Assembly (NCBI GenBank): GCA_002964805.2
Contig: PUDQ02000006.1
Coordinates: 1 to 64,000, forward strand
Direction of reading: 5' to 3'
From: Trametes villosa
Lineage: Eukaryota > Basidiomycota > Agaricomycetes > Polyporales > Polyporaceae
DNA: 64,000 nt
Shown here: positions 48,569 to 59,942 of the stretch, in pieces
Layout of the letters: every line of letters starts with the position of its first letter
How positions within the stretch are numbered: the stretch's first letter is position 1
Notes under the pieces: generated by a model
What the model was told of the DNA's origin: nothing
The model's input: the letters and a program-made list of their open reading frames with translations, nothing else
Database searches by the model: none
Program-made: the position numbers and the translations under genes

Positions 48569-49822
48569 TCAGGCACCTGAATTCCATATGAGCACTGGCG
48601 TAATACTAACGGAATCATACGGACACTCACGAGATGCCCATCCCAGCGCATGATATGCCTCGCGAGCGGCTTCCTCCTTGGCGAGTTGCTTGCTCATACC
48701 CGTACCAATGCCCTTTTCGATCCCGTTGACTGTAAGACGGATTGTTAGCACGCACTAGCAGATCAGCCCACAAAGTCAGAACTCACCGACACACAATATG
48801 GTCCAATGCCCGGCGTGAGCAGGTCCCGAGAATGTCGCCGGGTATTGCACCGCGAGACGACGTTGCTGCGCCATCTGGTTGAAGAGCGGGAGGAATGCAG
48901 AGTGCGGTTGCGCGGGGTTGAGGAAGTTCTGCATCATAGGGAGAGAAGGGGGTGCGCTCGCGGGTGGTGGCGGGGACGGAGGGGCCTGCTGCTGATCGTA
49001 CACAGAAGGCTGAGGAGCCTGCGGCCAGTAGTCTAGCTGAGGCTGAACAAGATCCGCGCCCATCCCCATGCTGGGCTCTACCTTGACTCGCTTGTACTCG
49101 GGTTCCGAGGCAAGAACCGGTTGAGTCCTTGATGGGGCCTGGGGATCAACAAGGAGTCCGATCCAGTCCCGGACAGCCTTGTAGCCTGCCCCGACGAACA
49201 CCGCGCCGACGTACGAGTTAAAGAGGACGCGAGTTTCCTGCATTAGATCAGGGACAAGACAGTAGGGGCCATGCATGGAACACAGACATACCTCTGGGCT
49301 GCTTAGGTCGACTTCCGAGGTATGGCGCACCTTCTCCCTCCACCGGTAGCCGCAAACCCAGTTTTCTACAAACTGCTGCAGCTGCGTATCAGCCTGTTTG
49401 TGTATTCCGTGAGCATGTAGGGGCGATCCCAAACCAGTAGCGATACGCACCTCTAGCTCGTCCGCCTTCAGCATAGGCCACTTGTTGAACAACACATCGG
49501 TGTACGCCGCTTCTAGAACCTTGCCACCCAACACCTGAAGCTGCCGCTGCCCATCGTCATAAGGAGAGTCGCTGAGAGCAGTACCAGAGTTCTTTTTTGT
49601 ACAATGTACAAAGACTTGGAGCATCGCTTCACCGTCGATTGTGGGAGCAGGGGGGAGATCAGAATCCACCGAGGGTGAAGCTGAACGAGAACATTTCGGG
49701 GTGGGGGAGGGGCTGTGAGGTTTTGCTGGTGCGGAAGGAGAGGTACACCACGCTAGAAGGGATGTTAGAAAGCGGGTTGCAGAGTGATCGCTCGCCGCTC
49801 CCGGGTTCATCGTGGCAAGCAT
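48569..49822 (-). CDS. RNase III-like protein with dsRNA-binding domain, copy 1
   Basis: Exons 49822-49451, 49393-49292, 49237-48787, 48729-48631 and 48576-48569 give an intact 343-residue protein. The introns are 54-57 bp. The last exon is only 8 bp and supplies the stop. An RNase III-like fold spans about residues 70-210: QRQLQVLGGKVLEAAYTDVL, FVENWVCGYRWREKVRHTSE, then LFNSYVGAVFVGAGYKAVRD. A Pro/Gln-rich linker follows. The C-terminal dsRNA-binding domain has HWTILCVVNGIEKGIGTGMS and KQLAKEEAAREAYHALGW. In the signature helix, acids expected in active RNase III (ERLEFLGDAVL) are replaced (RQLQVLGGKVL). It may therefore bind dsRNA without cutting it. It could act in RNA silencing or RNA processing, but that is inference. 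An identical-looking copy lies at 59943-61196. Confidence 0.8.
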
Positions 49823-49923
49823 AGGAGAGTTGAGAGAACAACGTTTCAGCGCTTTCGGGCGCGGGCAACGCCCGGCTGGCGCGTCCCTGAAAATGGAAAT
49901 GTAGATTCTGGTGTTCGAGAATC

Positions 49924-51534
49924 AGGCTACGCCCACAACAGGCAGTGCCAGCTCGGCAACCATCCGCTGTACCTCGGTGGTTTCGGTTTGGAAGATCTCG
50001 AGGGGATGGAACGGGTCTTCTCGAGTTCGAACACCGTCGCCCGACTCATCCGCTATGCGAGCCCATACCATTGGATGCAAGCCCTCGACCTCCACTTCCA
50101 ACACTGGGATGAGGAGAAGTACGCTGAGCTTAGTATGTTACACTCCGCCCCGCAAAGATAGACATGTACTTACCGCTTTCCAGGCAGATTCCTATACAAC
50201 AATGTGCGGCAAGCTCTGACCATCATCCGGGACAACACGGTCGAAGTCACCCAGCGGAAGGTGGCCCTCAGAATCACAGATGCAGATATCGAAGGGTGGA
50301 TCAAGGAGGAACGGGCCTTCCTCGCGGGGCTGCAGGACGAACCGGAAGAGCGCGTCCTCGAGGTGGCGTACGTTCAGGCTCTGATCGACCGCGCTAAGGC
50401 CGAGTACGTTCATGGCTTTATTTGTTTTGTGGGTATTCTAACATTCTACCTCGCAGCCAAGCATTCGAGAAGATACGCACAGTATTCATTGCGGCGCCCA
50501 CGGACAGGGCGCTCGACTACAACCAAGATGCTCGCCGAACCAACGAAATCGAAGCGAGCCGTCGCAGCGCCGTAGACGCGCTGAACCTCGCCATCAGAGT
50601 GGTCGGCGACCTGGAGAAGAAGCTCGGCATCAAGGAGCCGTGGACGCCCTCGAATCCGAAGTATCAGGAGACGCTGCAGTACGTTCGCCATCGCGAGTAC
50701 CATCGCGCGCTCGATCGTGTCCAGCAGCTCGTCACGCAGCGCCTCCTCGAGCTATCGAAGGCGAACATGAGCGGCACCAGTGAGCTATACAACCGTACTA
50801 TGTGGTATCGTCCACGCTAACCTGCTCGTACAGGCTATAAAGCGCGCACAGCGATCTGGAAGGCTCTCAAGACGCGCGGGAAGGCGATTCGCACGGCGCT
50901 GAAGAAGTACAACACGCTCGCTTTACAGATGTCTCCGCCCGCTCCGCCGCTGTACTGGAAGGATGTCGTCACGTACAGCTTCGTTGGAGAGTTCGATCTC
51001 CTGCGTAACGCGTACTCGCGGCGCGACATCCTCTCGGCATTGTGGACATCACCGCACAACCGCGACATCGCTACCAAATACTTCAAGATTGTTCGCGCGC
51101 GCGAGGAGCTGACACGTGTGGACGAGGAAGTATGTCGTTTACACACCAGTATCGAGCTCGAACGCAGGCGGTATGAGATCGCCATCCGGGAGACGATGAA
51201 GAAGAACGCCGACCTTGCATCCGAGCTTCAGGCTCAGCTCCGCTCTCGCAGGCGCGTGCATGCGGTCCACCTCGCTCGAATCGCGCAGATTCGTGCATTG
51301 CCAGGGTATCCGGGGAGCTCACAGTTGCGGAAGCCCAGTGCTGCGGAGGATGTGCAGGTGTGGGAGGCTGGAGGAACTGCAGGCGGGACGGAGGGTGAGG
51401 CCGCGGGGGAGGCCGCGGCCACGGTTCTTGCCGTCGACAGCTCGGACGTCGACGATGTGTTCGAGGACCCAACGTCTAACGATGAGATGGTACGGCTCAC
51501 GGAGGTAATGTCGGACATAATGTCTTTGAATTGA
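49924..51534 (+). CDS. KDZ-family transposase, 3' half only
   Basis: The frame begins exactly at the right edge of the 5.2-kb repeat and is intact to the stop at 51532-51534. Introns follow AELS (50134-50184), KAE|DQAF and MSGTS|YKAR. KDZ marks are visible: GYAHNRQCQLGNHPLYLGGF, GLEDLEGMERVFSSSNTVAR, LIRYASPYHWMQALDLHFQH, RQALTIIRDNTVEV, and VVTYSFVGEFDLLRNAYSRR in the C-terminal domain. The coiled, charged tail (REELTRVDEEVCRLHTSIEL) and an Ala/Gly/Glu-rich end are also typical. The N-terminal Cys-rich part and most of the catalytic core are missing. The element is therefore not autonomous. The truncation coincides with the repeat border, so the repeat or a deletion removed the 5' half. Confidence 0.8.
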
Positions 51535-51893
51535 TAGATGTATTTGTGTACGTTCGCGATCGTTGTGTGTCCCGGTACTGCAGGACTATCAGCCTGTTCT
51601 CGTTTACTGCCACAGTTACCCGCCGCTCGCTCTGCCGCTTGTCTGCCTCGATATCCCACATATTAATTCCCTACATACGGCTACATGTCGCCATTCATGC
51701 CTTGGATACGTATAGGACCGTCGCCCGGTAGCAGCATGCACGGGGAGAGTGCAGGGGACACAAGATGGCCGCGCGCGCCGCACTCAGGCCTGGCATGTAT
51801 AGCAGCACTGCATGGCTCAATATCGCGGCGCGGCTTTGCAGCGCAGACCTCGGTGCGCCTCAGCCATTCTCTCTCGCTCTCCCTCCACCAACT
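51535..51893. other. Intergenic between KDZ fragment and next gene
   Basis: No structure recognised. It should hold the promoter of the gene at 51894. Confidence 0.4.
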
Positions 51894-53661
51894 ATGTCTC
51901 ACGCGGTATCTCCTCGTCCCCAGCTCCCCACCACCCAGCTCTCCGGCAGAGCACCCTATGGCCCGCCTGCTCTTCGCATATTCACGCAACGACGTGAAGA
52001 ACAGCCGAAGAACTCGGAGATCGCTCAAGAGCGCTTTCTCCAACGCTTCAACATTCGCTTCGACAAGGGGGACAACCTCCAGCGCGGCAACAACTCTTTG
52101 CATCCACACTTCTGTACGTCTAGCGAGGATCGCCACTTCGCCTTCCATGAAGCAATGGGTGATATTGAGGACGCGGTACGTCTACGGACGTCCTGCATAT
52201 CGACATTGGCGCTACAACTGACAATGCTTGATCATAGGCTATCGGGGCTGCGCGCACATCCGATACAGTATTTCTGGGCTTCGGAATACGGCCTGAATGG
52301 CCCCCGAGTCGACCGCTTCAAGCCACGAGCATCGATGTACGGGTGATTGCTACCCGGCAGTTCGAGCAAACCCCCGCATTTCGTGCCGCACTGGAGAAGA
52401 TACATCGGATCGTGCAAGAGGAGATCGCGGTACCGCACATCCTCGCCTTCCACGACAAGCTTGACGCGTTCACGCCCGGTGCTGGGTACGCGTTCGATGC
52501 AGAGACCCGGCGGATCATCACGCAGCCCATCCGCCTGGCAGAAAACACGTCCGTGGTCTCCCCGTCGCCCGCCACTGCGCTCTCAGCACCTTCTACCCCG
52601 GCACGACAGCGCCAGCTCTCCACCACCATCTCGTCAGTATCCCGCCCGCCCCTGGCTGGTGCGACCGCATCGCCCCGCGCAACGGCTCCCTCGCGCGCGA
52701 CGACTACCGAGGCACGCGTCGCACCATCGCGGGAGCTTCGAACACGCGAACTCCCATCGCGCGCACCGCCGGCGCATGCGGACATCGTCGCGTCTCGTCC
52801 TCCTGGGTTTGACGCATCCGTCAGGGATGCGATAATTAGAGAGGCCCTGGAGGAAGCAGAAGAACAGGAGATGGCTGAAATCCGCCAGCGGCTACAGCAT
52901 TCAAGTGAGTCTACTCTCCTTAACACCCGGACCATGTGGTACTCACAATGTGACATGCGACATAAGGTTTGCGGTCGCAATCGAGCCCTTCTGCCATTGC
53001 ACCCCGAGCGTCCACCCGCGCGCGCGGCACTTCGACGTCCATAAGCAGCTCGTCAGCTGCTCGCGGTGACAGGACCCCAGTCCGGACGTTCGTGGTACCG
53101 ACATCAGTACCCCCAACTACAGTTGGTAAGTCCTTCACTTCTACAGGCTTCTCCTTGCGCACGGATTGACTACCTTCTATGATAGATTCGGGACGCGGAG
53201 CGTACACTGCGCTGACGCCGGTGCCGGCAGCGATCGCGTCCCAGCTCCCCGACGATCCACCCCCGCCATACAGCGCCGCGCGCGAGCCGGACGACCTTCA
53301 AGCGCGCTACGCGGCCGTAAGTGTGGCCTCATTCGGCTTCAGCGAAAGCGTGGGCGCGTTCCTCGAGAGCATCGCCGTGGATGCTCGGCAGTGTGCCGAG
53401 ATTGTACTAGCACTGGACTTTCATGTAGCTGACTGGCAGTCGTTGTTCCGCGCCAGGGCCGCGCTCGACGTCGACGACGCACGCATACTACGGCGGCTCA
53501 TATTCCGCGACGCTCCGCAGCAGGCGCGCGATCTCATGGCGGCCGCTCGCCCGTTAACGGACTCAGGTTCGGAGGAGGACGATACATCCGAGTACATGAG
53601 CAGTAGACTATCTCAGACTGTCAGTAGTGTAACTACAAGCGACTCCGAGGGCTCCTGGTAG
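51894..53661 (+). CDS. Unrecognised gene next to KDZ fragment, four exons
   Basis: Exons 51894-52175, 52238-52904, 52967-53125 and 53186-53661 join to an intact 527-residue protein with introns of 60-62 bp. It starts MSHAVSPRPQLPTTQLSGRA. The first third looks folded (FEQTPAFRAALEKIHRIVQE, EIAVPHILAFHDKLDAF). The centre is Ser/Thr/Pro/Arg-rich and disordered, with a helix DAIIREALEEAEEQEMAEIR. The last part has GFSESVGAFLESIAVDARQC and ends in an acidic Ser tail. No known domain was recognised. It lies 360 bp downstream of the KDZ fragment on the same strand, as accessory genes near such elements often do. A role in the element is inferred from position only. Confidence 0.7.
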
Positions 53662-53930
53662 TGTACTATACGTACTGTATTGTAAGTACCGGCAATGCGA
53701 AGTGGGTTTGACTTCGCCAATGTGGTTGGGCCACGCTGTAGGCGCTCACGTGAGGGGTTCAAAGATTAACATTCCTCAGCTACGGGCGCAAGGTTACAGC
53801 GGTTACTATCTGCTACTGAAACCCCCCTCCCCTCGCATCCTATCCACCTCGCCAACAGCCCATCCTAACGGTTACTTCTGGAGTTGCTACCTCCTCGGAA
53901 ACCCGCTGCCCTACAACACAACATATCAGC

Positions 53931-55496
53931 ATGGCGAGGACGAAACAGCGGCCCAAACTCACCCGCGAGGAGCGCGAACTCTCTAGGAAAAGAACGGCGC
54001 AGCTGTGGGAGGACATCAACGCCGAGCGCAAGAGGTACAATGCCTCGATTGTAGAGCTTGCCGAGAAGCACAAGAAGTCAGTGATATGCGGCCTCGAGCT
54101 TCGTACACAGACAGGGAACACTCACAAACCTTCCCAGGACCCGCCAATGGATTGGGATGCAGCTCTTCCGTGGAGGGAAATTGCTGGCCGGGCGTCGCAA
54201 CAAGTCCCTGTTCAACGCCGTCGTTCACGACCTGTCAAAGAAGCGCAGTGAAGCAGGTAAGTCTCCTGCCGAGAAAGGACTCATGCCCATACAAAGAACC
54301 AACCTTAGCATCACAGGAACGGCACCGAGCGGCCGCAACGCCCTCTCCGAGCTTGCAAAGGAAGCCGCCGAGCTCGACTGGAAGAACCTCCCCGCTGAAG
54401 AGCAGAAGAGACTCCTCACGCAGCTGGAGAACGACAGCGCACCCCCGGCCGGCCGAATTCCCGCCAGCGAGTCAGGGAACCACGTCGAAGGAATCCTTCG
54501 ACGCATGCAGCCAGAGGTCAGTCCCAAGAAGCCGTGTCCCCGTACTGGAGTGGTACTTACAGACGGCCGCCCGTATCAGCTCGACGGCCTGGCCGCGCGA
54601 ACAGGATGCCAGTACCTTCTGGTGGTGACGAAGCGCGAGGTCACCGATAACTGGGCGACCCGAGTCTGCAACACGCCCAAGATGGCAGAGGCCTGCTCCG
54701 AGCTGTTCAAGAGTACGCCCGAGACGATGGCGATGAAGATGGAGGCCTGTATCACATCGGGAAAAGCAGGTGAGTGGTACTGTTAGCGAAGGAAAGCATG
54801 ATACGAAGGCGAGAGCCATACCAGGTGTCCTTCGTGTCATGGGTGGGAAACGGAGCACGCAGCTGAAGGCAGAGATCCGCGCGAAGGTTACAGAGGGGCT
54901 TGGTACGTCCCAGAGCTGCTTCCTCGACGTGTGATATAGCTAACGCGCGCGTCGCAGAGGCGATTCTCACGAAGCATGGCGTTGCCGCCGCGAAGCTCCC
55001 ACGCATGGAGTGGGTTCGATACAATGCCCTTGTCGCCGAACATGGTGTAGAGCTGGCCGGCTGGCCGGAGGGTCTACCTGCGACGATCTGCAATCCGAGC
55101 GACCTCAAGACGCTGCGCGAGCTTGAGCTCCTGCAGGCCGCACTCTTCAGCAACCCTCCAACATGCTACTGGGTGCGTCTGTCAAGCGAAGAGTGGGAGA
55201 ATCACAAGAAGAAGCACATCGCCGAGATCTCGGCTCAGGAAAAGAAGAAGCAGGCTGATGGGAAGAAATCCTCAAAGAAGCGCAAGAAGCCCATCAGCCC
55301 GGAGACTATCGAGGACGACGAGGACGACAACGAGAACGAGGGGCCAGGTGGAGGCGGGAGGGACAAGAGCACCGGGGAGACGACAGGCGGCAGGGACAAC
55401 GAGGCAGGGCCGTCAGGTAGAGAGGCCCCGACGAGGGAGGCCGTGTTGACGCAGCCGTCGGAAGGCGCACCGGCGGCAGGGAACCCCCCAGCATAG
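53931..55496 (+). CDS. Unrecognised basic/charged gene near KDZ, five exons
   Basis: Exons 53931-54076, 54138-54256, 54317-54769, 54825-54902 and 54958-55496 give an intact 444-residue protein with introns of 55-61 bp. It starts MARTKQRPKLTREERELSRK with a basic, coiled N-terminus. A central region follows (KKTRQWIGMQLFRGGKLLAG, then CPRTGVVLTDGRPYQLDGLA). A C-terminal block GVELAGWPEGLPATICNPSD and ELLQAALFSNPPTCYWVRLS follows. The end is a Lys-rich stretch and a Gly/Glu/Asp-rich tail. Proteins with this GW-P-LP...CYWVRL pattern recur in Agaricomycetes, I believe, often near KDZ-type elements, but I cannot name a family. DNA or RNA binding is plausible from the basic regions. No lesion was seen. 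Confidence 0.7.
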
Positions 55497-56081
55497 ATTC
55501 TCCCACCGCTGTCACTTCATCCGCCTCGTGTATCAGACTACGAATAGCATTCTCATCTCCAGTCCTTCGTGCACCGCCGGTGATGACCATGGCATAGCTA
55601 TGGAAGGTAGACTCGGATAATAAGCTATAATAAGGACACAAAAGCGCGTTCTAAGATCACAATGTAACCCTATGACGGCAAGATGGCGGGGTAAGAACAA
55701 ATGTGTGCTGGTGGAAGGGCGGGCGGAGGGGCGGGAGGTAAGCGCTGGTGGGCGGGAGGGCGGGGGCGGGGAGGATAAGCGCCAGCGGGCGGGAGGGCGC
55801 GCGCGCCAGGGGAGGACTCCGAGGCAATCGGAGATGGGGGAGGGAGATCGGTATCTACGTATCTAATCTAAGGGGCGGGGGCTAGAGCTGGTCGGCATCG
55901 GCCGGGAGGGCGGGAGGCGGCGCCGAGCTTGCCGAGCGCGAAGGGGAGAGAGGGCTGAAGGGCGCTGGGGACGCCGGGGAGAATGCTGGGGACCGCCTAT
56001 AGGGCTAATAAGGCGTATTGGGCTTGATCGCACATCGGGTGATCGAGTCTGATTAGGCTGATAACGGGTGAGACCCAGGTG
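55497..56081. other. Purine-rich intergenic DNA before repeat copy 2
   Basis: It has irregular GGGCGGGAGG-type units at about 55710-55810 and again near 55900. No gene is supported. Confidence 0.5.
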
Positions 56082-56681
56082 GTTGAGACGTTGGAGACCT
56101 ATGCTGCGGAGCTGAGTAGCTTGGCGTGAGTTGACGCTGTACGTCGCGCCGCCGCGGCGTCCCACTAGTGGCACCTTAGGGCATCGTCTGAGCAGCTCGG
56201 CGGCCAGCCAGACTAGTGCGGGTCGGGCTTGCCCACGGCCTTGTAGCCTCCGTGAGGTGTATGAGATGTCCGTACAGGCTGAGGCAAAGGCGGTTAGAAC
56301 ACGTATAGTGAGTAGACGCGCGCAGTCAGCGTCGGTGCTAGGCACCGCCAACTAGCAGCGAGCAGTGCTCTGCGCGCATAGGGGACGTGACCCATCTAGT
56401 CAAGACTCCGTATCATCTGCAGAGGGTGCTCCGCCGAACGTCTGATGCAGTGATGTAGGACTTTCTTGTTCTAGTTCGCGGAGACCACGCGCAACGGACA
56501 ATGCCCATGCATGGGCAAACATCCAAGGCCACCAGCGCTTTGATGCGAGTATGAGGAGGACGCCGAGTACGCGCCCTGACATTCCAAACTGCCCGCATGT
56601 CCGGGGTACATTTACCCGTGCTTTCCCCAGTGTCTCGCCCCGCAGTCTCGCCCGCCGCCGCTCACACTCACATCTCCTGCA

Positions 56682-58514
56682 GAACAATTCTCGAAGTCCC
56701 CCAGTCTGTTACTCCTCTTCCTCTGCACGGCGTTCATCCTGCAGAGATCCGATGTCTCGCCCACAAACCGCTAGACAACCATCGCCCCGCTCGCTGTTGT
56801 ACTACTGGCCTCGTCGTTCAAAGGAATCCAAGAGGACCTGGTGAGTGCTCGTTTGCACGTCCGTTCTTACCTGGCTCGAGTTTGTGATGGGCTCGCCAAT
56901 GTGCGCGCCGTGCGTCGGAGGCGGGTTTCGAATCTCGCGTCCATGAGGAACCTGATCGGGCGTCCTTGACGGACTACTAGTCATCCCGCGACCAGCCGGA
57001 GTTGGCAGCTTACATTGAATCGGCACGTCCATGATTTTACGGCGTAAAGGCGTTCGGTGAGCTGTAGGACAAGTGATCGCCTGCGGCATCGTTCGCGCGG
57101 GCCATGAGGTAATCGGCGCGCTATACGCCGCCGCCCACGGCCTCCCGCCGCCGCGTACCTCACCTAGCTAACGACAAAAGACCGCGCTGACTCGCGCTGA
57201 CTTGCCCTGCTCTAGTCCAGAAAAGACAGCAACTCGATCCGGAGGTTAACTCCTACAAAGCAAACGTGCTAGCGCTGGACGGCACGTTCGTCGAAATGAA
57301 GTGGAAGGCCACCACGATTCACGACTCGCCGTCTCCGGAGCGACGAGTTCATCCTGCTCCTCAGCTCGAGCGAGCCGGAGAGCTTCTCACAGAGACGTTC
57401 AATCTTGGCGGGTAGGTGCGTTCGCCAACTGCTCCCTTGCCCGTGCTCACCAGGCGTCTCCACAGACGACGAACTTGGCATCCCCCTCATCTCGTCGTGT
57501 CCTTGCATGGGACGCTTCGCCCATTTCCAGCGGCGACGTGCAGAAGCAAGACCTGCTCGGGCCCGACCGACTGCTTCTCCGCCGCGGCGGCGCACAGATT
57601 GGGAACACGCCTTGGGCGTACGGGCTCGTCGCGTGCGTCGGACACGGACCAAAGCTGATGCGGAACACGACAACAGCATTTATCAAGCGAATGTCCGTGC
57701 TGGCTGCTGCGCTGTCCCTCGGTCGGGTCGACCATCGGCAGCAGCGTCTCCGCACAGTAAGCGCTTTGCGTACACATTCGAAATCTGATAAATGTGTCGC
57801 AGTGCTTCTTCTCCGGCGAACAGTAGTACCTGCTCGAGACATCCACTAGTATCAAAGGTCCTTGCGCTGCGTCTCATAGTCGCCCGCCCGCCGCTCATGG
57901 GTTCTCATAGCCAAGAAATGCGGTGAAGGTCCGCCGCCCCCCAGACCGCCCATGACTACGTGCTGACCGCTCGCCCGCAGGCATCCCAGTGCTCATCGTC
58001 CTGTACGACAACCTGATTTCCGTTTCGTCAATCTTGACGATGGAGGTGGTCAATTTCCAGCAACCGCAGAGGATCAACTCGGGCCTGGACATGTACAACG
58101 CAAAGACGGCGCACTATGCCGCATGTCGCCGTTCGCCGAGGAGCTCAGGCAGATCGAGTTCGTGTTCGGCCGCCAGACTGGCACACTCACGCCTGCAACG
58201 AGGTGGAGTTTCAGTCTTGCAGCATCGGCAGCATAGCGTACGCGGAGGCCGTGAAGAGCGTCCGCGAAGGTCGTCGATAAGACCCTTCAGGGGATGGCAC
58301 CGAGTTCCGTATGATGCTCGGCGGCGGCGTGGCGGAATACGTTCCGACGTCCAAGGGCTCCCCGGGACGACGAGGCGCCATCAACCATCTTCGGCTGACC
58401 ATGGCACAAGCCCGACGGACGGCAAAATGCGTTGCTGCTCCGGTGCGCCGTGCTCGCGGGAGATGACCCGCGGCCTGCGGAGCACGCCCCGGGGACAAGA
58501 GCTCGAGGACGGAA
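56682..58514 (+). pseudogene. P4-type ATPase relic, copy 2
   Basis: Same sequence as 45308-47140 at +11,374 bp, including the internal stop codons and the lost phosphorylation Asp (FGRQTGTLT). The only difference noticed between the two copies of the repeat (G to A at 57988) falls here. Confidence 0.8.
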
Positions 58515-59942
58515 GAGGACGGGTGATCGTGCGTGGATGTGCGTGAGCGCCAACGCGAATGCGAAACGCGGTGTGGTGTGGTTCATACACCCCGCGGGTG
58601 CACAGACCTGGAGGTAGGTGCAGAGAGCACTCGCCTCCCCCTCTATCCGCCCCGGTCTCTCTGCTCCTTATTCTCCTCTGTCCTATCCTTTCCGCAACAA
58701 AAACCTGAATTATGTCCGAGTCAGTTGCAGCGCAGCTATGCCCACTCACCCGTTCGAAAGATCCTGACGCTGCGCCTAGTGTGTGCGCTGCACGGTACTG
58801 ACTGCGAGTCGAGTCTGAACTCGAGACAATACGTGAGGCGGGGCATGCGCGGGTCGTGCGTCGGCGAGACCGTTGCCGTGTGTGCGTATGTAGTAGGCGA
58901 TGGGGTATCACACCCTCCCGTGTTTGCTTTTGCTTGATGTCGTCGTTTTGCGCGTGCTAGCCGTGCCCAGGGGGGCTGGGATGCATCAGCGAAAATGAGT
59001 ACATATTGAGCGCCTAAATGAGGAGTGATTTCGTGTTCAACGTTCAGCCTTCCATTCGGAACTTCGTGTTCAGCGCTTCAGCGTTCGCGTATTCGTGTTC
59101 AGTCTTTTCAATTTTGTACATATTCCAGGCTTGGCCTTTCAATTCATACACAGACATTAGAATGCCGCATACATGTTGAGCCCACAGACTAGTACAAACG
59201 GGTGAGGGCGCAATAAGCAAGGATCTCGGCAAGAATCTCGGCAAACCCGATCTTTTGAGGCTTGCAAGGCAGAAAGCTGGGATGCGCTAGAAATTCTGTG
59301 TCTACACGAGTGAGCCCTCCTGAGAAGTGGTGTACAGGATCTTCTTGGGCAGACATCCTAGAGCAAACACTCGAACGCCTACGGCGTTATGTATAGCAAT
59401 GACACCAATAATGACGAAGTGCAGACAAATGCGATAGTGCGCTATTGGAGTACCAGCCCGCATCGACTAGCCCAAGAAAGCGCTATACAGAGCAAAGGAG
59501 ATGCCAATTGAACACAGAGAGAGCTCCACAGCCTGTCGCCTCTCTGAATTTTTTAACGCCCGTAGTTGACACAATACGATAACACGTTCAGTTCGATGTC
59601 GGATAGGCGATCGGAGCGTGTGCGTCCTGCTAGTCTCGTGTCGCATCGAGCAGTCGGTAGAGTATGTAAACAATCTGGACGTGGTCTCCACGCAGAGGCG
59701 AACTGGGAAGACGATACCATTAGCGGAGTTGCGAGCGGACACCCCGGCAACTTACCTGCGCGAGTACCATGAGGCGGACACCGGAGTTGAGAAGGCGGGA
59801 GGAGAAAGAGAGTGGGAGTGCATTTCAAGGGGTAGTAGGGCAGACAGTAGAGTAGATCTTCTGCTCGGGGTAGGACATCGACGCCGGCTGTGTGCAAGAA
59901 TCAATTCGCCCGCGCCGCTTCACTTACAACGCACAGTACACT

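Larger units (their letters stand above)
44708..49923 (+). repeat. 5.2-kb direct repeat, copy 1
   Basis: It matches 56082-61297 at a constant offset of 11,374 bp. I noticed a single difference (G at 46614, A at 57988). The boundaries are sharp: left neighbours TTGGGTA versus ACCCAGGTG, right neighbours AGGCTACG versus GAATGAAC. No target-site duplication or terminal inverted repeat was seen. It contains an ATPase relic and an RNase III-like gene. Confidence 0.95.

Noticed and set aside
44708..49923. The 5.2-kb repeat as long terminal repeats or an ordinary transposon
   Set aside because: The edges lack TG..CA ends, inverted termini and target-site duplications, and the content is gene relics rather than LTR signals.
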